NCBI GenBank assembly: GCA_904502115.1
Contig: CAJGDW010000073.1
Location: 1-7,661 of the forward strand
Direction: 5' to 3'
Source: Paludibacteraceae bacterium
GTDB taxonomy: Bacteria; Bacteroidota; Bacteroidia; Bacteroidales; Paludibacteraceae
DNA length: 7,661 nucleotides
Below, piece after piece: positions 1 to 5,400 of this stretch. Position 1 is the first letter of the stretch. Each line of letters opens with the position of its first letter. Below the pieces are notes generated by a model that was given only the letters and a program-made list of their open reading frames with translations, searched no databases and was not told the origin of the DNA. The translations under genes were made by a program, and so were the position numbers.

Positions 1-220
1 CGTTGACGATAGAAACGAAAAAATTGGTCGTAAAATTCGCGACAACGAATTGAAACGTATTCCTTACATGGTAATTGTAGGCGAAAAAGAAGCCGAAAAC
101 AACCAAGTATCGGTACGTCGTCAAGGTGCTGGCGATATGGGTGCTATGTCGGTTACCGACTTTGCTGCTCACATCAACAAAGAAGTAGAAGATATGACTC
201 AAAGTTTCATTAAACAATAA
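1..220 (+). CDS. thrS: Threonyl-tRNA synthetase, C-terminal end (partial)
   Basis: The window opens inside this gene; the reading frame starts at base 2 and gives 72 codons before TAA at 218-220. The peptide carries the end of the class II anticodon-binding domain of threonyl-tRNA synthetase: the run RNEKIGRKIRDNELKRIPYM, then MVIVGEKE, then SVRRQGAGDMGAMSV. These match the ThrRS C-terminus, where the domain recognises the tRNA-Thr anticodon. The enzyme charges tRNA-Thr with threonine in the cytoplasm. The catalytic core and editing domain lie left of the window and cannot be judged. In many bacteria thrS precedes infC-rpmI-rplT, and that order holds here apart from one inserted gene. The stop is 6 nt before the next start, so the two genes are probably co-transcribed. 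Confidence 0.95.
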   Translation, partial: VDDRNEKIGRKIRDNELKRIPYMVIVGEKEAENNQVSVRRQGAGDMGAMSVTDFAAHINKEVEDMTQSFIKQ

Positions 221-226
221 TGCCTT

Positions 227-682
227 ATGAAAAAAATCATTTCTTTAATAACAGTCTTTGTTTTTGCTAGTGTTGCATTGGCAGACGAAATCAAAACCAA
301 AGTAACCCAAAACGATCTTCCAGAGAAAGCTCAAACATTCTTGAGTACTTATTTTCAGGATGTGAAGGTAAAAAAAGTGGTGAAGGTAGTAGATGTAGAA
401 ACGTATATCACAGAATACGATGTTGTGTTGGCCAATAAAACACAAATTGAGTTTGATATGGTAGGTGCTTGGAACGAGATTACACTAAAAAACAAAAAAG
501 TAGTGATGCCTCGTTTTATCTATCCTAAACGTGTCAACGAAACCATCGATAAACAATTCTACGATAAGAAAATTGTTAAGGTATCGAACGACGGTATGGA
601 CTATGAATTCGACTTTAAAGATGGTTCGGAAGTAACCATCAATGTCTTAGGCAAGGTAGTTGAAGTGGAAGTTGAAAAATAA
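227..682 (+). CDS. Secreted PepSY-like (DUF2874-type) protein
   Basis: This encodes 151 residues. The first 19 are a typical Sec signal peptide: a KK start, a hydrophobic core and an A-L-A cleavage site before DEIKTKV, with no lipobox cysteine, so the product is probably periplasmic. The mature part looks like two PepSY-like/DUF2874 repeats. The first, about residues 31-92, begins LPEKAQTFLSTYF and carries YDVVLANKTQIEFD followed by GAWNEI. The second, about 95-150, begins MPRFI and carries YEFDFKDGSEVTINVLGKV. This alternation of a short helix and a YxVxLxxGxxIxFxxxG hairpin is characteristic of the family, which is common in Bacteroidota; the molecular role is not known. ATG 227 is preferred because it starts the signal peptide exactly. 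There is no separate promoter in the 6-nt gap after thrS. Lying between thrS and infC is unusual for an envelope gene. Family call fairly sure, function unknown. Confidence 0.85.
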   Translation: MKKIISLITVFVFASVALADEIKTKVTQNDLPEKAQTFLSTYFQDVKVKKVVKVVDVETYITEYDVVLANKTQIEFDMVGAWNEITLKNKKVVMPRFIYPKRVNETIDKQFYDKKIVKVSNDGMDYEFDFKDGSEVTINVLGKVVEVEVEK

Positions 683-700
683 TTTATCAAAAACCCTTTT

Positions 701-749
701 AGATTCTAAAAATTGTTGTATATTTGCACGCAATTTTTAGAATCTTTTT
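701..749 (+). terminator. 15-bp perfect inverted repeat with T-tract, probable terminator
   Basis: AGATTCTAAAAATTG at 701-715 is the exact reverse complement of CAATTTTTAGAATCT at 731-745, separated by a 15-nt loop and followed by five T (745-749). It lies 18 nt after the stop of the PepSY-like gene, the expected place for an intrinsic terminator. The stem is AT-rich (3 G or C per arm) and the loop is long, so termination may be partial. The loop contains the -7 promoter box for infC, so the dyad could instead be an operator. Both readings are inference. Confidence 0.5.
719..726 (+). promoter_or_regulatory. Bacteroidota-type -7 promoter box for infC-rpmI-rplT
   Basis: TATATTTG fits the Bacteroidota -7 consensus TAnnTTTG and is followed by CA, as is common in such promoters. 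Transcription would start near 731-735, leaving a leader of roughly 41-45 nt before the proposed infC start. No clear TTG is seen at the -33 position; the region there is CCCTTTT. The box sits inside the loop of the inverted repeat at 701-745. Confidence 0.6.
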
Positions 750-761
750 AATACAACGTTT

Positions 762-766
762 GGAGG
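762..766 (+). promoter_or_regulatory. Strong Shine-Dalgarno sequence of infC
   Basis: GGAGG lies 9 nt before the ATC proposed as the infC start codon. The other starts in the window (rpmI, rplT, tsaD, the PepSY-like gene) have A-rich or weak leaders without such a motif, as is usual in Bacteroidota. The site supports initiation at 776 despite the lack of ATG, GTG or TTG. Confidence 0.65.
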
Positions 767-775
767 ACGTACTTT

Positions 776-1339
776 ATCGCAACCAACTTTACACCAAGAA
801 ACAACAATTCTAAGCCAAGAGGCAAAGAAGAGTTACATCGCATTAACGACCGCATCCGCGGTGTAAATGAAGTTCGCCTTGTAGGTGACAATGTAGAACA
901 AGGTGTATATTCGTACACAGAGGCCATGCGCATAGCAGACGAAATGGACCTTGATTTGGTAGAAATTTCTCCTACAGCACAACCTCCAGTATGCCGTATT
1001 GTAGATTATTCTAAATTTCTTTATCAATTAAAGAAAAAAGAAAAAGAGCAAAAGGCGAAAAACGTTAAAGTGGTTATCAAAGAAATTCGTTTCGGTCCAC
1101 AAACCGACGAGCACGATTACGACTTTAAATTGAAACACGCTAAAGGTTTCTTGCAAGAAGGTGCTAAATTAAAAGCATACGTATTCTTTAAAGGTCGTTC
1201 TATTATGTTCAAAGAACAAGGCGAAGTACTTTTGTTGCGTTTTGCGAACGATTTGGAAGAATACGGCAAGGTAGACCAAATGCCTCAATTGGAAGGTAAA
1301 CGCATGATTATCATGCTATCGCCCAAAAAGAAAAAATAA
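776..1339 (+). CDS. infC: Translation initiation factor IF3 (non-ATG start, ATC)
   Basis: IF3 binds the 30S subunit, blocks premature 50S joining and checks the start codon and initiator tRNA. The frame is open from 752 (stop at 749-751), and the first in-frame ATG, at 926, would remove most of the N-terminal domain. Upstream of it the frame encodes clear IF3 sequence, ELHRINDRIRGVNEVRLVGD. I place the start at ATC 776, nine bases after GGAGG, giving 187 residues beginning (M)ATNFTPRNNN. The order is a basic, Asn-rich N-terminal extension (about 1-20), the IF3 N domain (about 21-85), a Lys-rich linker and the C domain (about 97-183), ending in a KKKK tail. CRIVDYSKFLYQLKKK, around residues 73-88, fits the IF3 family signature. 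Rare start codons on infC are known in E. coli (AUU) and allow autoregulation, because IF3 rejects such starts; the same here is inference. Identity is certain, exact start likely. Confidence 0.93.
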   Translation: MATNFTPRNNNSKPRGKEELHRINDRIRGVNEVRLVGDNVEQGVYSYTEAMRIADEMDLDLVEISPTAQPPVCRIVDYSKFLYQLKKKEKEQKAKNVKVVIKEIRFGPQTDEHDYDFKLKHAKGFLQEGAKLKAYVFFKGRSIMFKEQGEVLLLRFANDLEEYGKVDQMPQLEGKRMIIMLSPKKKK

Positions 1340-1370
1340 TTTTTTTTTTACTCAATAAATTTTAAGAACA

Positions 1371-1568
1371 ATGCCAAAAATGAAGACTAATTCCGGTGCC
1401 AAAAAAAGGTTCACCCTTACCGGAACAGGGAAAATCAAAAGAAAGCACGCATTTAAGCGTCACATTTTGACTAAAAAGACAACAAAAGCAAAACGTAATT
1501 TAACTTACTCTGGCTTGGTAGCACCATCTGACGAGTCTGCAGTTAAATCATTGTTGGGTCTTAAATAA
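1371..1568 (+). CDS. rpmI: 50S ribosomal protein bL35
   Basis: This 65-residue, very basic protein starts MPKMKTNSGAKKRF, has the family pattern GKIKRKHAFKRHILTKKTTK and ends SAVKSLLGLK. Length and sequence are normal for bL35, a small structural protein of the large ribosomal subunit. The gene lies 31 nt after infC. The short spacer contains a run of T just after the infC stop and an A-rich stretch before ATG, with no Shine-Dalgarno motif, in keeping with Bacteroidota leaders. It is translated from the same mRNA as infC and rplT, as in most bacteria. No separate promoter box was seen. Confidence 0.98.
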   Translation: MPKMKTNSGAKKRFTLTGTGKIKRKHAFKRHILTKKTTKAKRNLTYSGLVAPSDESAVKSLLGLK

Positions 1569-1583
1569 GAGTTATTAACCGAA

Positions 1584-1620
1584 TGTTTAGCTTTAAGATT
1601 ACCTTACGGTAACGCTAACA
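1584..1620 (+). promoter_or_regulatory. Irregular stem-loop in the rpmI-rplT spacer, possible L20 site
   Basis: The 71-nt spacer can fold into an irregular helix. TGTTTAGC (1584-1591) pairs with GCTAACA (1614-1620) with one bulged T. Inside, TTACC (1599-1603) pairs with GGTAA (1608-1612) around a TTAC loop, and an unpaired TTTAAGA on the left leaves an internal loop. L20 is known to repress its own operon in E. coli and B. subtilis by binding irregular RNA helices that mimic its rRNA site. That this element does so is a guess from position and shape. Confidence 0.3.
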
Positions 1621-1639
1621 ATCAAAAAAATTAAAGAAA

Positions 1640-1984
1640 ATGCCAAGATCAGTCAATCACGTTGCTTCTAGAGCAAGAAGAAAGAAAATTTTAAAATTAA
1701 CTCGCGGTTATTTCGGTGCACGCAAAAACGTTTGGACCGTTGCTAAAAATACCTGGGAAAAAGGTTTGCAATATGCATATCGCGATCGTAAAAACAAAAA
1801 ACGTAACTTCCGCGCATTGTGGATTCAACGTATCAACGCTGCCGCTCGTTTGGAAGGTATGTCATATTCTAAATTGATGGGCGCTTTGCACAAAGCTGGT
1901 ATCAACATCAACCGTAAGGCTCTTGCCGACCTTGCTATGAACGAACCTGCTGCATTCAAAGCAATCGTAGCTAAAGTAAAATAA
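1640..1984 (+). CDS. rplT: 50S ribosomal protein bL20
   Basis: This encodes 114 residues, normal for bL20: MPRSVNHVASRARRKKILKL, then the conserved GYFGARKNVWTVAKN, YAYRDRKNKKRNFR, LWIQRINAAARLEGMSYS and a C-terminal GININRKALADLA. The basic, extended N-terminal half threads into 23S rRNA and is needed for early 50S assembly. The globular C-terminal half is the part that, in other bacteria, also binds the operon mRNA for feedback control. The start is fixed by the conserved MPRS beginning; the leader is A-rich (AAAGAAA just before ATG). It is the last gene of the infC-rpmI-rplT unit, followed 16 nt later by a strong terminator. Confidence 0.98.
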   Translation: MPRSVNHVASRARRKKILKLTRGYFGARKNVWTVAKNTWEKGLQYAYRDRKNKKRNFRALWIQRINAAARLEGMSYSKLMGALHKAGININRKALADLAMNEPAAFKAIVAKVK

Positions 1985-2000
1985 ATAGCCACGTTATAAC

Positions 2001-2036
2001 AAAAAAACTCCTGAACGAAAGTTCAGGAGTTTTTTT
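2001..2036 (+). terminator. Rho-independent terminator after rplT
   Basis: A perfect stem ACTCCTGAAC / GTTCAGGAGT (2007-2016 with 2021-2030) closes a stable GAAA tetraloop and is followed by TTTTTT. The left arm is preceded by six A that extend the helix to 16 bp, so the element also has a T-tract on the minus strand and could stop transcripts coming from the convergent tamB side. Confidence 0.95.
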
Positions 2037-2072
2037 GTGTTGTCGTTCGTCGCTCGTCACTTGTTGCTTCGC

Positions 2073-2104
2073 AACGTTTAGGCGTTTAATCGTTTAGTCG
2101 TGTA
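2073..2104. repeat. 8-bp tandem repeat, four units
   Basis: Four successive octamers read AACGTTTA, GGCGTTTA, ATCGTTTA and GTCGTGTA, with consensus NNCGTTTA. The first unit overlaps the end of a small GTTGC-TTC-GCAAC hairpin. No coding or regulatory role is visible. Confidence 0.7.
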
Positions 2105-2111
2105 TTTTATT

Positions 2112-2151
2112 GACGAATCGACTAATCGGTGAATCGACGAATCGGTGAAAG
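2112..2151. repeat. 8-bp tandem repeat, five units
   Basis: Five octamers follow directly: GACGAATC, GACTAATC, GGTGAATC, GACGAATC and GGTGAAAG (consensus GRYGAATC). This is a different sequence from the octamer array just upstream but has the same period. The mix of GACGAATC and GGTGAATC units suggests a higher-order 16-bp pattern over the last three or four. Confidence 0.7.
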
Positions 2152-2183
2152 TTGCGATTAAGCGAGAGCAGAAGACAAACGGT

Positions 2184-2202
2184 CACTGAGCTTGTCGAAG
2201 TG
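2184..2202. repeat. Dispersed 19-bp repeat motif CACTGAGCTTGTCGAAGTG
   Basis: The sequence has matching CACT/AGTG ends and the core GAGCTTGTCGA. I recognise TTCGACAAGCTCAGTG-type motifs as widespread dispersed intergenic repeats in many bacterial genomes; when translated they give the telltale peptide TELVEV, as they do here. That recognition is from memory and was not searched. Confidence 0.55.
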
Positions 2203-2233
2203 CGTTTGGATTATGCCGAGCGGGAGCAACTTC

Positions 2234-2255
2234 ATGAGGGCGAAGCCCGAATAAT
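2234..2255. repeat. Hairpin motif ATGA-GGGC-GAA-GCCC-GAATAAT, copy 1
   Basis: A 4-bp GGGC/GCCC stem with a GAA loop is flanked by ATGA and GAATAAT. A second copy with a shorter stem lies at 2360-2377 in opposite orientation. Confidence 0.5.
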
Positions 2256-2294
2256 GACGAATCGAAGTTTAAAGGAGAAAGGAGAAATAATAAT

Positions 2295-2329
2295 CGACTT
2301 GCGACCTTCGACCTTTGACTTTCGACTTT
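2295..2329. repeat. 7-bp tandem repeat, five units
   Basis: Heptamers CGACTTG, CGACCTT, CGACCTT, TGACTTT and CGACTTT run head to tail (consensus YGACYTT). The same unit forms a second array next to the tamB stop at 2433-2474. Confidence 0.75.
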
Positions 2330-2351
2330 ATTCGCATTCACCTCGCACTGA
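2326..2351. repeat. Duplicated block, copy A
   Basis: The block from CTTTATTCGC to TCGCACTGA matches 2411-2435 (CTTTATTGCG to TTGCACTGA) at about 22 of 26 positions with one gap. In copy A the 7-bp array lies to the left, in copy B to the right. Confidence 0.55.
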
Positions 2352-2359
2352 AATTCCTA

Positions 2360-2377
2360 ATTATTCGCTTCGCTCAT
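2360..2377. repeat. Hairpin motif ATGA-GC-GAA-GC-GAATAAT, copy 2 (inverted)
   Basis: Read on the minus strand (2377 to 2360) this is ATGAGCGAAGCGAATAAT, the same motif as 2234-2255 but with the stem shortened from 4 to 2 bp on both sides. Flanks and loop are identical. Confidence 0.5.
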
Positions 2378-2410
2378 GATTTCTGGCGTCGGTTCGGCAA
2401 TTAAAGTAAA

Positions 2411-2435
2411 CTTTATTGCGCTCACCTTGCACTGA
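2411..2435. repeat. Duplicated block, copy B
   Basis: This is the partner of 2326-2351. Its final TGA runs directly into the second heptamer array, so block and array may have duplicated together and been rearranged. Confidence 0.55.
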
Positions 2436-2474
2436 CTTTTGACCTTTGACTTTCGACTTTCGACTTTCGACTTG
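2433..2474. repeat. 7-bp tandem repeat, six units, abutting the tamB stop
   Basis: Six heptamers TGACTTT, TGACCTT, TGACTTT, CGACTTT, CGACTTT and CGACTTG end one base before the tamB stop codon. On the minus strand the array is the immediate 3' untranslated sequence of tamB. It has no hairpin potential, so it is not an intrinsic terminator. Confidence 0.8.
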
Positions 2475-2475
2475 A

Positions 2476-5400
2476 TCATTGCTCTCGTTTATTCGCATCT
2501 TGGCGCTGCTTTTCTTTTTCGGCCTTCTTACGCGCCTTTTCCTCTTCCTTGAGGCGTTTTTGCTCTTCTACGTAGATTTTGTGGCGACGTTGGCGGTCTT
2601 CGCGCAATAGACGTTTGGCTTCGCGTTCTTTTTCGCGTTCCAATTTTTCTTGCTCTTTTTTGGCCTTGGCAGCTTCTTTTTCTTCGGGTGTACGCTTGCG
2701 GAACACTTCTTTGTAGTGTTTGTACAAGTTACTCCACGTGTCAAAGTCTTCGCGGTACATAATACCCAAACCTTGTGTATAAAGGGCAGTAGAGTACAGA
2801 CGGTCGTTGGTTTTGTTGTAGGCTTTTAGTCGCAAACGTCCCGACTCAATCAATTTGTATTCCAAATCAAAGTCGCCAATAAAGTCTTCGCTACCGTATT
2901 GGTTGCGATAACCTACATTACCGTTCAAAATAAGTCGGTTGTTAAAGAAATTGGTCGATATATTGGCGGTAATTTGACGGTTGTTAGCGGCATCTACCGA
3001 GTTTTCGCTATAGTTTACACCCAAGTTAACGTTGTTACTAATTTGCGACAACCAATAGTTCAACTGGCTCGATATGGTGGCTGTAGCAAACGAGGCAGCC
3101 AATTGCGTAGAGTAGCTAACGGCATTTTGTGTTACTTGTGGGTTGTAGAATTTACCTGTCAAAAGCAAGAATACCATTTGCTGGCTCATCATATCTTCTG
3201 TATTGATGGCCGCTTTAACCATGCGTTGTACCTCTTCGTCGGCATCGGGCAGTTGAATATCAAACTTAATATCGGGCGACAAGAGTGGCCCTGTTATGCG
3301 CGCAATACACAAGGTTTTAACGGTAGAGTTTTTAACCGTTTCCAATACCGATGTTTCCAACAAGTCGGTAAGCGACGCTGTGGTTTGGTAGGTGGCGTTG
3401 ATGTTCATGTTGCAATTGTTCATGGGGTCACCATCGAACGAAATGCTACTATCATCGCCCACCTCGAAGCGTTTGCGCATAGCTCCTCCCATAGAGAAGT
3501 CGTAACTACCTTCTGTAATATTGTAGTTACCATATACCATGATATTAAAGTTGTTGTCTATTTCAACCTTAATATTACCATCGCCACGCGCTTTAATAAT
3601 ATCGCCTGTATGGCTATCAAATATAATTTGCGCTTCTACATCGGGAGTGGCCTCAATGGCTAGATTTACCTTCATTTTTGCCGCTAAACTTTCCGAAATG
3701 CGTTGCTTGCGCCTAATACGACCCTCGTTTACAGTAGCGTTTTTGGGTTTTGGTGTAACGTATGTAATAAAGTTATTATCGGTAGCATTCATGTAGCTGT
3801 TTAGCGGAATTGCAAAATAGCTATTCTTGCCAGGTTTGGCAATGACGTCTATGTTTACGCTGTTCATGTCGCCTTTGATGTGTGCATTACCAGAGGCAAA
3901 CAGGGTACCATAAAAATCGGGACTGTTTAGTTCGGTGGTGTTGAATACCAACACATTGTCCACATCAATGTCTATGTTGTAATCAAATTCTGTAAATTTA
4001 TTGTGTGTTATCAAACCATTTACCTTGCCCTTGTTACCATATTGGTCTCTGAGTTCAATTTCTTTTAAGATAAAGGCATTCTTTTTAATGTGAATAGAGT
4101 CTTCAAAATAAAATTTGCTTTTTAAATAGTCAATAGACAGCATCGCATCTTTTACGTAGGCATCACCCCAAATCTCGATGGCATCTAGTTTGCCTCCAAC
4201 GTATATTTTGCCTTTGGCGATACCTGCCATGTCGTCTGCAAATACGCTTAGGTATTTTTTGATAAACGATAAATCAAGGTTGTTGACGTCAATATCCAAA
4301 AGCATGTCGTTTCTTATAGGCGAAATATGACCCACTACGCGCGATGTGTCCAGTACAGAGTTAACTACGGTACCTTTTAAGTCAATTTGCTCTAAATCGT
4401 AATTGTACGATGCTTTGGCCTCAATGACATCGCCCAATGGATATCCGTTTAACCCAAATTGTTTACACGATGCCGTGGCATTTAAAATGGGTTTGTGAAG
4501 CACTTGTCCTACTTCTGCTTCGGCAGTAACAATACCCAACAATTTGATTTCTGGCATGTAAAATACATTGCTTAAGTATTGTAGGTTAATATCTTTAAGC
4601 GATGCCTTGATTACTTGCGATTTGTCTGAACGCGAAGCATTTCCGCTAATTTTAATGTACTGATCTTTTCCGTCAAACCACAGGTTGTTAACCGTCAGGG
4701 TTTCTTCGTCGTAGTGGATGGTACCTGGTTTGATGTGCCAAAGCGAGTCGGCTAACATCATGGTAGATGGTAGTAATGAGCAAGTTATGTCAAATATTTG
4801 TCCTTTGCGTTTGGGTTTTGCAAAGGTGGTTTGAGTTATGAGTTCGCCAGAAAAATCAGATTCAACAGTGTTTTCCCAGTCGAGCGAAAGGTCTACCTGG
4901 TTATTGAAAATTCTGCTTCCTACGTGCAAATAGGTGGTGTCAATACGCGATTGGTATATCGCATTTACATTGGCGGTAATGCTATCGCGGAAGTTATGAA
5001 TGTGTACAGAGGCACTGTCAATGCTGCTTTTGCCTAAATCAATAAGGTTGGACTGAACGTTTAGCTCAAATTTTTCGTATTGGTCGTTGATGTAACCACT
5101 AACGTACGTGGTATCATCGATACTCCATTTTTGTCCAAATAGGTAGGCATAATCGCTCAATGGGTCTAATTGTGCTTGGAAAGAAAAGTCGTTTAATGCA
5201 TCCCCTTTCTTTACTTTTAGTGGCGATAGATTGCTTAATTCTTTGGACACCATGTATTGTAGGTTACGAGCTAAGGTAGAAAGGGCAATGTTACCCTCTA
5301 TCTCGGCTTGTAAAAATCCAGATGTTAGGGTAATTAGCTGGTGGTCGTCCAATTTTTTAGATATAAGCTCTATTTTTTCTGGATCAACAGAACCGTTGGT

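Larger units (their letters stand above)
2041..2475. other. Non-coding, repeat-rich spacer between convergent genes
   Basis: About 435 bp lie between the rplT terminator and the stop of the minus-strand tamB gene. I see no credible gene: the only frame of any size (2152-2379, TTG start) runs through repeats and has no family features. The stretch is a patchwork of degenerate 8-bp and 7-bp tandem repeats, small hairpins (GTTGC-TTC-GCAAC at 2063-2075; GGGC-GAA-GCCC at 2238-2248), a 19-bp dispersed motif and a duplicated block. No promoter box or clean tamB terminator was found. It resembles the repeat-laden spacers often seen after convergent genes in Bacteroidota. Confidence 0.75.

Noticed and set aside
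926..1339. IF3 beginning at ATG 926
   Set aside because: This would drop the conserved RINDRIR and EVRLVGDN segment of the IF3 N domain that is clearly encoded in frame upstream.
1324..1349. A-run followed by T-run at the infC stop, resembling a weak terminator
   Set aside because: The stem would be only A-T pairs from the Lys-rich codons of the IF3 tail; it lacks any G-C core and lies inside a unit that must be transcribed through.
2152..2379. A 75-codon plus-strand frame with a TTG start in the spacer
   Set aside because: It runs through the octamer, dispersed-motif and heptamer repeats; its TELVEV stretch is the usual translation of a known intergenic repeat motif, and no family features appear.
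2041..2475. Possible CRISPR array or small mobile element in the repeat island
   Set aside because: Repeats are 7-8 bp, directly adjacent and degenerate, with no spacers, no terminal inverted repeats of element size and no transposase frame.
2433..2478. Possible terminator for tamB directly after its stop
   Set aside because: The heptamer array has no inverted complement, so no hairpin forms; the rplT terminator at 2001-2036, which also carries a T-tract on the minus strand, is a better candidate though distant.
2899..3663. A 254-codon open frame on the plus strand opposite tamB
   Set aside because: It lies wholly antisense to the conserved TamB C-terminal domain, has no promoter or family resemblance, and its composition is what the antisense of a beta-rich protein gives.
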